A DNA stretch of 64,000 bases, from NCBI GenBank assembly GCA_015680685.1, contig MNCI01000952.1, positions 1,235,304 to 1,299,303 on the forward strand. The letters are read 5' to 3'. Within the stretch, counting starts at the first letter, position 1. Every line of letters begins with the position of its first letter. The DNA comes from Gnetum montanum. Lineage: Eukaryota; Streptophyta; Gnetopsida; Gnetales; Gnetaceae. The notes beneath the pieces are model-generated. The model was given only the letters and a program-made list of their open reading frames with translations. It had not been told where the DNA came from and ran no database searches. The translations under genes and the position numbers were made by a program. Of this stretch, positions 35,143 through 45,999 are shown piece by piece.

Positions 35143-35221
35143 CCTAGTTGACATAGCTGACCTCATCAATGGGGCCCTATTGACTAGGCCCCATTGACGC
35201 AATGCAAAAAGTCTATAAATA
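35143..35221 (+). promoter_or_regulatory. Internal promoter-like GACTAGGCC array upstream of A4 ORF3
   Basis: It has CGACTAGGCCTAGTTGAC, containing the 12-base palindrome ACTAGGCCTAGT, then TTGACTAGGCCCCATTGACG, then TATAAATA at 35214-35221. The LTR U3 of the same element has TTGACTAGGCCCCGTCGATG before its TATAAATA. The spacing of motif to TATA is similar. ORF3 begins about 455 bp downstream. Sequence beyond TATA is not like the LTR R region, so only the upstream module is shared. A possible splice donor (AGAGGTAAGC near 35366) lies between it and the ATG. Confidence 0.6.
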
Positions 35222-35676
35222 CCACTGAATACTTTGCAATTTTTATCATTCGCTTCACAACAAGAGGGGAATTTTTGCCATTTTTAGAGCCCAAATCCTT
35301 CCAACACCCATAAATTTTTGACTATTTGTCCAAATCACTCCATTGTTTGGTCCTATAGCTACAAGAGGTAAGCTCTTCATCTTGCGGGCTGTAAACTTTA
35401 CAATTTTTAATGAAATTTTTTTTTGTCCCCCAAAGGGTTAATGAATATAATGATAATCAAAACCATTTATTTTTGAGAGTTTGACCCTTTCAACAACCTC
35501 CGGTATGACTATAATCATTTATCAACATCAAAACACAAATAATTTAATAATTAAAATTGATCAAATTAGCCATAATTACAACATAGCCAAGTATAATGTT
35601 CTTGATGAGATAAGGTATCACAAATTATTGCACATTACACAATAATTGCTAACCCATGGTCATGTTGGGATTATAG

Positions 35677-38526
35677 ATGGCACCAAGACTAAAACGACTG
35701 CAGGAGGAAGGACCATGTCAACAAAGGAAGAAGCGATCTAGAACTAGAAGGAACCAAGAAGAACAAGCCTAGGAACAACCAGAAGAAACCCATGCAACCA
35801 AACCTCTTTAAGAGGAGCCCGAAGTGGAATCAATTGAGAAAAATTCCTGAGGAAGAGGCTACAATAGAACAATTATAGTGAGAAGCAGCACCAAGGCCCA
35901 TATTGAGACTTGAAGTCATACTAACACAAGCCTTCCTCAACACAATTAGGCCTCATGATGTACAATGCTCAATTCTCCAAGAACTAAACTTCAAGACATT
36001 TTTAGAACATGCTCCCACAGAGGTGAAGACACAATTTCAAACCTCTCCCATGTGGTGAATCATCACTTCCAGTGGGAAGTGGTATATGAGAGAGACATTC
36101 CACTTCTAGAACAACAAAAGGGTAGGCTTCAATATGAAGATTAAGGATATTTAAGTGTCATACTCAGCTGAAGCCATTACACAGGCTCTTGGGTTACCTA
36201 ATTTTAGGACACAACTAGAAGAGTTGTCTATGCAAGCTAATCCAAAATCCAAAGAGTGGACCCAATGGTGTTACAGGGTTGACTGTAAGGAGTTTGGCAT
36301 GCTTACACTACTGGAACACATATATTTCAAGATAGAAACCTATCACCTCAATCTAACAGTGAGGCCCAGTAAGGTGATTGCCTTCTCTGCCCAAGCATGT
36401 GCTGCTCTAAGTAGGAAATTTCCAACAAACCTTCCACAATTAATCTATTTAGAGATAGAAAAGTGTTTTAAATAGAATAAACGTGGAAAGAAAGCCTTGT
36501 CCTTTCTATGTCTTATTTGAAAACTTTGCAAAAGGGCTGAGATAATCTGCTACACCAACAACATGATCAAGCATACTCCAATTACCTCTTGGTGTAAAAT
36601 GATGAAGGAAAAGATACCTACTGCATCTAAAGAAGAGGAGTAACAATCACCACCTCCACCACCCACTCAAGAAACAACTTCAAAGGCCTACATAACCATT
36701 AAACACTTACAAAAAATTCAAGAATAGCTCTTGCGTGAGTAAGAACGAGTGGTGGAGATCCATCTATATATCAACCTACAATGAGTCACCTTAATGAAGT
36801 GGCTCAAATAATTAGCCAAATGGAAGGAGGTGGATGGATATTTTTACTCCAACAAACACAACTACTCACATGATCAAATCCTAGTGCCTGAGAGGTGATG
36901 GTGTCTCTTTTTCAATATTATTTATTCCAAGAAATCTCTGGGAATTCCACCTCCTTTTGTATGCACTTGGAGAAGGGCAAGGGGGCAACTGTATTGGTGA
37001 TGTAGCACCAAGGGCAGGAGATAGCTATAGAAGTGATTGCTGATTGAATTGTTAAAGCACTTAATGCACATGTGGCATCTATACCAAACATATCTGTACT
37101 TCTAGATGTGTAGACGTCCATAGGAACTATCAGTGGAAGATTGAGTGTAGCCTAACATGAAGAATTACTAGATTAATTGTTGGGGATTGGGAAACCGATT
37201 CTGAACATCTTTGATTTTCTAGATAACATTACTACAATCTAATCAGAGCTGCTTGAAGCAAAGGGAAAATGCATCATCCTAGAAGGACAACTTGAAATGG
37301 CTCAAGCACAAAACCAATGCTTGGTCATGAAGGTTGCTAAAATGCATGTCCATTTTGATGACCTTGCACTTCTCAACCCTTTAATCACCAGAGATGAAGC
37401 TTTTCAAAAGCTTCAAGAATGATTAAAACAAGTTGAGGAGGGAATGATGACAACCATCTTCAACCACTCCGTAGAAAAATAAAACACCTACTTAGTTCAA
37501 AAGGACTTGGTTCAGATGCATTAAGAAAATGAAACATTGACCATAAAAAATTATCTCCTATGAAATGTTGATGTACAAAAATAACAAATCCAAGAATTCA
37601 TTCATCAACTGTAGGAGAAACTCGCTAGAGTGAACACAAAATTGAGGAAATTGGTAGAAGAGAATTGTAATCTGTTTATGGAGGAAGTTTGTGCCTTATG
37701 CCAGAAATCTACCATTGAAATTGCTACTTCAAAAAATGAGGCTCTCAAATTTGAAAGAGTCAAGAATCACTATAGAGACTAGGTTGGCTTGTAGAAGGAG
37801 GTGAATGAGAAACATATTTAAATGGCTGAGGTAAAAGTATATGAGGCCCTCTAGAAACTCTAGCAAGGAAGAGAAGTATGATAGCTTATCATTGATGGGA
37901 TAAATGCCCACAAAAAAGTAGAGATATGCTTGAAGGAGTTGCAAATTAAAGAAATGACAAAGTAAATGAAACTGGCCAATCTCTGATATGCAAATTTGGC
38001 AATGCTGACTACTAGGAAGCCATAGTTAGAACTTGAAAAGCAAGTGGCCAACTTGTACTTACTATATGAGGCTAAGTTCAAGCACCATAAGAACACTAAT
38101 CAAAAACTTGAGATAGCAAATGTTGAACTCAAAGTTCTCAAGACATGATTCACTGATCAACGATCAACTACGAAGAACCTAGCCAAGAGAATGAATGATT
38201 ACCAGGAGCTACAAAATGCAATAAGGGCATTTAACATTGAGTGCAAACAATTCATTGTTTGGTTCATCAATGCTAAGGAGTTGCTTCTAACAATTACCTA
38301 TCCTTGCAATTTGTCCACTCTGGCCCACATTGGTGAAGCTACCTAGACCATGCACTCTCCTAAGAGTAAGGAGGAGAAAATGAAAGCATTGTTAGATTAT
38401 TTTTGCCTCCTGCCAGAGGTTGTAGCAGTAGTTAGATAGTCACAACAACATTAATTGTTGCATGTGTCTGAAGCTAAAGAAGGTCGATTAGAGCCTCAAG
38501 AGAATCCATTGCCTAGGATCATGTGA
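35677..38526 (+). pseudogene. A4 ORF3: extra 3' reading frame with long coiled coil
   Basis: The start ATG at 35677 gives MAPRLKRLQEEGPCQQRKKR, basic like the A1 start. The stop is at 38524-38526. Open piece 36155-36475 has ITQALGLPNFRTQLEEL and IYFKIETYHLNL. From about 37360 to 38440 the frame reads as a coiled coil, for example RVNTKLRKLVEENCNLFMEE, then NEALKFERVKNHY, then KFKHHKNTNQKLEIANVEL. Many interruptions are TAG or TAA where CAG or CAA (Gln) would fit. Position and length match the extra frame of Athila-type elements. Function unknown; I see no membrane segment or signal peptide. Confidence 0.65.
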
Positions 38527-38738
38527 TCTTTTCAATTGTCTTCATGCCATCTGAGGATGTGTAGTCTAATTTTTTTTTGGTGTTCAACTTTGTGTCATGA
38601 ACACCACAATTTGTAACTTTCTTGATCCATGTACCCAGGCACTTAGTTTTGTCATGTTAGTTTTGTTGTGTCATGTGCTAGTCAATAATTCCATACCTTT
38701 CCAATTTTGTAAAGAACTTGAGGACAAGTTTTCATTCA

Positions 38739-38749
38739 TCATGGGGGTA
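38739..38749 (+). other. A4 polypurine tract
   Basis: TCATGGGGGTA precedes the 3' LTR start TGATTAG at 38750. The upstream AACTTGAGGACAAGTTTTCATTC is shared, in complement, with A1, A2 and A3 next to their 3' LTRs. Confidence 0.85.
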
Positions 38750-39612
38750 TGATTAGTTGCAGATTAGCCATGTTAATAAGGCCTCATCGACTAGGCCACA
38801 TCAACTAGGCCCTATCGATGTAGGGTTTGTTCTTGCCTATAAATACATGCCAACCCATCATGTTTAGGCATAATCTTGCCATAGTGTAGCAAAGATCTTG
38901 TATTTTTTACATTTGAAAGTTATAATATTTTCCCTAGTGCCCACAGCAGGAGTCATTGAGTGTACAGATCTTTATTCAAGCATTATTGTACCTGAGCATG
39001 ACAATGTGTGTGGTAATAAAGATGAGCTTCTTGATAAACCTTGCAGCATTCTAGATAGTTTAAATATTTTATTCATGCATTTAATGTTTTCAATTATTTA
39101 TTCAATGTTCCTCAGTAATTAAGCTAATTAAAAAATTAATCGAGATAAGTTAAATAGTGATTAAGTAAACACATAAGTATGACCACTTTGAGCATGCATA
39201 TGACGTTTGGTAATCCTAGTAGTGCTTAACGTGTGGTAACCTAGAAACGTTATATGTGTTCAGGATGTGTATGGAAAGTGGGACTGACTACTTATGTTAG
39301 GACTAGTTAAACAATAGTTAACCCATTAGATTAAAGTAGACATTAAATTAACTTATTCTTTATCCTATTTGTTTTGAGCACCAAAATTATAAAATATAAA
39401 ATGATAAAAAATCATGTGCCTTAATTACACTTATATCATATCATTGAGCTTCACAAGTGTAGTTGGGAAGACAACAAACATCTTCAACATCTAGTTTACT
39501 TCCTAGAGAACTAGTGCACCAGAAACTATAGAGTCCACACAATTCGATTGGATCGTGCATGAATGCTTTGTGATTCATATGGTTGGGCATAGGGGTACCT
39601 TGCTACTCATCA
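38750..39612 (+). mobile_element. A4 3' LTR
   Basis: It is 863 bp and starts TGATTAGTTGCAG and ends CTACTCATCA. It is shorter than the 5' LTR mainly in U3: the 5' LTR has an extra GACTAGGCC copy and a GATGCAT segment before TATA. TATAAATA is at 38838-38845. Confidence 0.9.
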
Positions 39613-41679
39613 GGCTTTTGCCAACATTCCTAAGAAATGAATGTTTGAGCCCATAGTAACAAAACAACAATGGAACATACAATCTAAATTTGTTGATACA
39701 GTTATTGCAACATCAAATAAATATATACTTATGAAATTTATCTCCATTTATTTACTGGCTCTTTAGGTAACTGATGAAATGTAGGTTTTGTTGATGCATA
39801 TTGACAAACTTGCTAATTTCCATAACAACATCCATGTGAGTTTTGCATTCATTCATAATATAGTTTAGATGTGTTGTCATTGCCTTTCTCATTGTGAACC
39901 AAACATGCCAAATGCATAGTAAAATACAACCAAATACTGACCTAGAGATTTAAGATAATGATGCATAGTCAAGTCAAATATCTCCATGTTTTGTACTTAG
40001 CTTTTAAATTACATAAAAAATTCCAATGTTTTAAACATTAGCTTATTGCATTCATTTCAGCTTTTGAATCATCAAGCATGAAAGCATTTACTATCCATCA
40101 TGGCTCTTGAGACTTGCATCTTCTCATCAATGCAAAAATCCAAGCTGTGATATTGCTCTCTATACACCTAAAGAAGATCATCCATACTATAGGTAGTCCA
40201 TTGTAGTATGAATCAAAAGCCATAACTATGTGAATATGGAGCTAATTAGAAAAAAAACTATTTATATTAGAAAAATGAGCCAATTGTAATACAAAATTTT
40301 CTTGATACAAAGTTTCTAATGAATCCTAAAATTCTACTTATTTCACATTTGTTAGTGTTGAAGGTTGAATCCATAAAAAGTATGTTGTTTTGAGATAGAC
40401 CTATCATCTTTTTCAACATCCATGGTGATTGTAACCCAATGATTGTTGCGATAGACTCTTTGATATTCTCTTCTTGATAGTAAAAAAAAAATTGCGGTGC
40501 TTTTGTACCATAGGTGTGTACTAATTTTATTATGCTCACTTTTTTTGTATTTCGATATAACATCTTTGCAAATATTATAAATGTTCTTTTTTAGAAGAAA
40601 CATGTTCCTCTTCCAAGATACCTTGAATTCTTATGCTTCATTGAATAGATCCTTAATATATCTCTCATAAATTATATCTATTGGAAATCCTTCATTCCAT
40701 AATGACACTATCTTTTGATGTATCTTAGGAGATATATGTATTGACTAAGCATTTATTTTATCTAATATGGTACCAAGCAAGCAATGACAATAAGCCCCCG
40801 ATGTGTCTACATGGTTCATTTCTTTATATATAATGCATGCAACATGGTTAGCACTACACATAATGCAAACTATGAAATGACATTGACAACTAGTCTTGCT
40901 ACCAATCTTATATCTTTTTCTTCCTTCCTTAGGTGTCATTCCTACAGTAACATTTAGGTCATACAAAAAATGATAATTGATTCATGTATATTCATGGATA
41001 TCAAATAGTAATATAATAATATGCATTATACAAAATATTTAATAAAAAATGTTGAGGACATCAAAAATACAAGAAAACCTACCATGTACAATAAGTGTAG
41101 TGGCTTTGATCGAGAGCAAGTTTCCTTTTCCCATTTTTGTTGGTTTTTGGCTCTATAGAAAAATTTGCAAGGAAAAATTTATCATCCACTCTTTCTTTGT
41201 ATATTTAAGTGAAGACATTGTCATAAAAATAAGACCACCTTATTTCATTTTTTGATAAAGGGCCAATTAGTAGGTTATGTATTTCTTATTGCCATGTTGT
41301 TCCTCAAAAACTAGCATGCTCTCACCTTCCTTTCATCTATTAAAAATTTTACATAGTCGCTAACTCAAACTACAATACCACAATCTACAAACCAAGTAAT
41401 CTGACAAACATAACTTGTAATGGAAAATCAATGTCCCTACATACCTTATCTTCACATACACCCACTAAGGTTGGTTTTCAATACTTCTATTATACTCGCT
41501 ACAATGTTTCCAAATAGAAGTTGTATTAATGTGAGGATTTCTAACTTCTCACTACTCGGTCATTCCAACTAGAGTTCCTTGTTTGCATTTGTTGGCACAT
41601 ATAAAATATTTTTCAGGTGGTTGCGAACTACTACCACATGCACCCTCTCACAACTAAAAAAAATAGTGCATTAATGTGA

Positions 41680-42076
41680 CTTGCAATATCCTCATAGTAA
41701 CATTCGAAAGGATCATTACTTCTAATGATTTGCAATTACTCTTAGATCGTTACTTCTGGTGTAGCCTAATGTCTCCAATGTTATTTCCAATGCACTATGA
41801 TGGTGTGCGTGTAATACCCTTGTTGCAATCATATCTAGAAGGGTCATTGATTTTGATGATCTATAATTACTCCTAGATTGCTGCTTCTAGTGTAGCCTAA
41901 TGTTTCTAGATCTAGTTTTCTTACATTGTGAGTATGTGTGTAGCACCTCAAACACAGGGTCTTCTCAAAGGCACATAGCAACCAGAAGCCCACATTTACT
42001 CTTACTTGAATGCTATCGATAGTTAGGTTTCCAATGTTATTTCCAAAGAACTGTGAGGCCAAGTGATGAGCATTCT
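41680..42076. repeat. Tandem array segment 1 (about 262-bp unit)
   Basis: Repeat starts of the form GGATCATTRCTTCTAATGAT occur at about 41711 and 41840. The first unit is short (about 130 bp) and the second about 258 bp once A2 is removed. The array is split at 42076 by A2. Confidence 0.8.
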
Positions 42077-42860
42077 TGATGAGTGACGAGGTACCCATAC
42101 ACTCAGCCATACAAATACGAGTGTTACATGCACGATCTGGTCGAACTCTGCAGAATAAGTGCCTACACGCCTTATGGAACACTTAAGGTTAATCATTCAT
42201 TCTCTTCCCAGACTTACTTGTATTTGTCATGGTTGTATGGTTAAGTAAGTCTAAGGTATGTGATTTTTATGTCTTTTCTCTTGTATTGCCTATGCTAATG
42301 AGGGAAAGGGTGAAGAGACTAAGTAACTAACTTTAACTAACTAAGTTCTAATGCCTAGCATTAGTATCCATCCCACTTGCCGTCTCACACTCTGAACCAA
42401 TGCAACGCTGCTGGGATTACCAAATGCTATTCATTACTGGGATTACCAAGCGTAACACACGTGCTCGAAGCAGTCGTACTGAATGCACTTAACTAGGAGT
42501 GTTGAGGGTTGAGAAAGATTAAGTCCTTAAGAAACCATTTAAACACTTAACAATAATTAAAGTCCTATTTAGCTTAGTCCATGTGCTACAAGGTTTATCC
42601 AAAAGTTCATCTTTATTTCCATACACAAACGTGTGCTCAGGTACAATATTTACTCAAATAAAGATCAGTTCACTTTGGGACTCCTACTGTGGGCACATGG
42701 AAATTATTCTAACTCTGGAATGGAAAAATGGTAAGAGTTTGGCTAAGGTCTAGATCTAGATGGAGAAACAAGGGAAGGCCACCTCTTATTTATAGAACTG
42801 GCGATAGGCTACGATATCACGTACATGATATCACGACCTATGCAATATTGTGTCCCATCA
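42077..42860 (-). mobile_element. A2 3' LTR
   Basis: It is 784 bp and starts TGATGAGTGACG and ends TCCCATCA. TACCCCCATGACTGAG at 42861 is the complement of the polypurine tract. A short U3 with GATATC (42825-42837) precedes TATAAATA (complement near 42790). Differences from the 5' LTR are mostly transitions, many at CG sites. Confidence 0.9.
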
Positions 42861-43379
42861 TACCCCCATGACTGAGTAAAAACTCATCCTCGAGTTCCTT
42901 ACAAAATATTGGGAAGATATGGGATTATTGACTTGAATGGAACTAATGGTGAATGGGATGACATGTGAATGGATCATCATTACAATACATGGCAAAATCT
43001 AGTGTTCATGACAACAAGAGTGAACACTATACATAATTGACATCCAACCTTATTTGGTAGCTAGTATAGAAGAGAGAAGAGAGAGAGAAAAGAAGAAGTC
43101 TGTTACTGCCAATGCCAAGGTTGTGCCTTTTTTTGTCTATTCGTAAGTGCGATAACAATCTTGTTCCTTGTATAGTTGTTTCAACACGAGTCCATTCCAA
43201 GTGTTTCCTCCAGATCCAATCTATTGTTGTATGATTGACATCTACACACACAACACAGTTCTTCTATCAGCAAGGGTAAATGAATCATAATGCAATTGAT
43301 ACCTTGCTTCGGTGTAAGGTCCATTGGCTGAGTTGTGTTATGGCTGATATAGATTTGGAGATATAATACTGGTGACTAC

Positions 43380-44696
43380 CCGAGGGGTAGGGGTTAGGAG
43401 AAAATCAAAAAAATTGGACCAAGATCCCCATGACTAAGAGCGAACCTCTGGTAGCGTTGGAATGAAAAAAGAGAAGGAATAAGAAAGACAAATAAAAAGA
43501 GACAACAACCACACTAATAAAATGGATGTCAAAGATGGATATGAACAAAATAATTGGTGATTGCAGAAATGTTTAAAGGAAAGAAATTAATGGATGCACC
43601 AAATAGGAATGCCATTGGATCCTCCCCAAAGCAGGCTCATGCCCTTAATGCCCTGACAATTTCACAGTCAAAGAGTCCGTAGGCTCTAGAAATTTCATTT
43701 GGAGATAAGAGTTAAAGTCTTAACCACAAGAGTTTACCAAAAAGAAAACAATGCATCCACCAAAATATAGACTATTGATACAATTGGCAATGAGGTGGTA
43801 GATGGGGAAAGAAGGATGGAAAGAAGAGAATGGAATGGAATCTCAAGAACAAGGTGGTGTACAGCCCCTTGTGGATTAATGGTTAATATGACTTAGTAGA
43901 TCCCATTCCAAATCCGGCCTCACCCAAACCACATTTAGTGACTTCGTATTAATACATTTTGTCCATCCATCCACATAGAGTAACAAGAATGCTTCCACTA
44001 AAGAGTTACCACCATTTCGATGAAATGAAGGAGGAGAAAGTAGGAGGCAAGAAGGGCCTTAGTTAGAGGGAACATGTTTATTTTAGTTCCATAACTAGTG
44101 CTTGTAGCCCAGATGATTATTTCGTCTAAGGGGTGTGCTTTGAATCCTCACTATTTTTTTTATGTTTATACGTGAGAACCACACCATGAAAAAACTTTGT
44201 TATTTTTTATTTGCTCAGCTTCCCGATAATGCGACAACATCGAAATGGTAAGAAAACTCAAGATGAAAACACCCAAGAACCCAAGAGAATGGCCATCTCA
44301 AGTGCATCAAATCCTCTTGAAGTCACACCCTTTTCAATCCTTGAGTCCTTCCTTATTTTGAGAAATACCTAGTCACCGATTCATTGAGAGTTCTTATTAT
44401 TGAGAAAGAGACTGTACAGTTCCAAGCCAAGAGAGACCATAGAATTTTATGAATGTATGGATGGAGTGGACTCACTACCTGCTATATCAAAAGAACCATA
44501 CCTTAGTATCAACATCATAACTTAAAGGTAAAAACCAAACATTAGCAATCAATGGAGTACAATTCATACCATCTTCGGAGCACTTATTAAGTTACGAATC
44601 AAACAAAGTAATTAAAAACACAAAGAAATGAAAAAGTATAAATGATGTTGTAAAACAAAAATAAGAAAAGTTAAAGAAATTTGTAAAACAAAAATT
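43380..44696 (-). other. Conserved noncoding block of A2
   Basis: On the minus strand it has ATTCAAAGCACACCCCTTAGA, TGGGCTACAAGCACTAGTTA and CCCTCTAACTAAGGCCC (near 44150-44050), matching A3 and A4. The WGGGRGGAYCC-type piece near 43620 matches A1 and A3. It ends at the N run. Confidence 0.7.
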
Positions 44697-44939
44697 NNNN
44701 NNNNNNNNNNNNNNNNNNNNNNNNNNNNNNNNNNNNNNNNNNNNNNNNNNNNNNNNNNNNNNNNNNNNNNNNNNNNNNNNNNNNNNNNNNNNNNNNNNNN
44801 NNNNNNNNNNNNNNNNNNNNNNNNNNNNNNNNNNNNNNNNNNNNNNNNNNNNNNNNNNNNNNNNNNNNNNNNNNNNNNNNNNNNNNNNNNNNNNNNNNNN
44901 NNNNNNNNNNNNNNNNNNNNNNNNNNNNNNNNNNNNNNN
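44697..44939. other. Assembly gap (243 N)
   Basis: The gap joins the protease end (SISLACN at 44940) to the noncoding block. If its length is only an estimate, pol could be hidden here. Confidence 1.
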
Positions 44940-45650
44940 GATTGCATGCAAGAGATATTGAATGCTTCTGTATGCTATCACGCTCTGTATCACTGTATGT
45001 GATGCATGGAACCTTCTTCTTCTCAATCTTTCCATAAGTGTTTTCCTTAGATATTTTCAAGGAAAGATCGTAGATTCTTAGGCATGTGTTCATGGTGCTT
45101 AGCCATGCCCTTCCCATTATTATTGGAAAGTCCCCCTTGTCATTGTTGACTTGTATCACTAGGAAATCAGCTGGGTATGACCAACCACACACAGTCGTAA
45201 CGATGTCCTCCACCAATCCCAAGGGAATAGTGATGGACTGGTCATCCAACTCTAAGCGAATATTTCTCTTCTTTAGTGGAGGTAGGTTCTAGGCTTTATA
45301 CATTTCTTGTGATATCAAGTTGACTCCAGAACCTGAGTCTAGAAGAGCTTTACAAGGTTCATTCCCAAAAAATTGGAGGTAGATTAAGGGACCCCTAGGA
45401 TCAGAGAGTTTCCTGGGAAGGTGGCCCACCTTTATCCAATCAATGATAGTATGTGTTAACATAACCGTATGCGTTGAACTCTGTTGTTGGTTTGAAGGGA
45501 GCTCTGAAGCCTTAATTGATGGAGGAATGTTTAGAGGCTTAACCGCTTGTGGTTGTGAGAGCTTGTTTGGGCTTTTGGTTTTGAAGAAAGGTCTTCTCTT
45601 TGTATGGTTGTCAGAACCAGCAACAGGTTGAAGGTTTATAGCTCTCATAG
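44940..45650 (-). pseudogene. A2 retropepsin domain, nearly open
   Basis: 45648-45289 reads MRAINLQPVAGSDNHTKR ... VGHLPRKLSDPRGPLIYLQF, then CKALLDSGSGVNLISQEMYK, with the catalytic Asp in LLDSGSG. After one stop the frame continues from 45249 as DDQSITIPLGLVEDIVTTV, WSYPADFLVI, then GDFPIIMGRAWLST, the second protease motif. Only one stop (TAG for a probable Gln) interrupts it. Retropepsins cut the retroelement polyprotein. Confidence 0.8.
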
Positions 45651-45999
45651 TAGTGCATTGCTATGGTTGAGTGGGGAGTTCCCCTTGCATCACTGGAGTG
45701 GGTGGTAGTGGAGCTATTGGCGTAAGAGTTGCGGATGGATTCGGAGGATGGTATGCATGTGGTGTGTCTCTTCCAGGATAAGGAATCCTATAATACTCTT
45801 AAGATTGGTAGTGATGTGGTGGTGTAAAATAACCAACAGAGTCATGTGGAGAGATTGGCTGCTACACGTAGTAGCCATATGGGTCCGGTTGCCGGTAAGG
45901 TTATTGTTGCCTTGGTGGTGGCATCCCTCATGACTGTGGGTATTTCCACTATTGGTGTTGCTCCATAGGTTTTGTCAGAGTTCCACTTGGATAATATGT

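Larger units (their letters stand above)
26354..39612 (+). mobile_element. Full-length Athila-like gypsy element A4
   Basis: The element is 13,259 bp, flanked by a perfect duplication GGCTT (26349-26353 and 39613-39617). Order: 5' LTR, primer site, gag, protease, RT, RNase H, integrase, noncoding block, internal promoter-like array, ORF3, polypurine tract, 3' LTR. Integrase after RNase H makes it Ty3/gypsy. The primer site, gag type and 3' extra frame suggest the Athila/Tat side. All frames carry stops. It is the only element in the window with recognisable pol domains. Confidence 0.9.
25860..41250 (-). pseudogene. SWIM/MULE-transposase-like gene, decayed and split by A4
   Basis: Plant proteins of this type combine a MULE-transposase-like core with a C-terminal SWIM zinc finger; some are domesticated and some are still transposases. 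On the minus strand, 41250-39613 reads SCQCHFIVCIMCSANHVAC and EMNHVDTSGAYCH, then PKIHQKIVSLWNEGFPIDII, then NILFMDSTFNTNKCE, the core motif with its Asp, then YNGLPIVWMIFFRCIESNIT. After removal of A4 and one GGCTT copy it continues at 26353 with FRDISHAQQHKNNVESYHGF, YIDWLIWTLKK and DSWYRVSKVFSF down to about 25860. The order matches the family as I know it. There are several stops and frame changes, so it is a relic. The SWIM Cys/His signature itself is not convincingly readable. Confidence 0.65.

Noticed and set aside
35366-35676. Possible 5' UTR intron before A4 ORF3 (AGAGGTAAGC to TTATAG)
   Set aside because: The matching acceptor in A1 reads ACAA instead of AG and the donor position is not clearly shared, so the support is too weak to call an intron.
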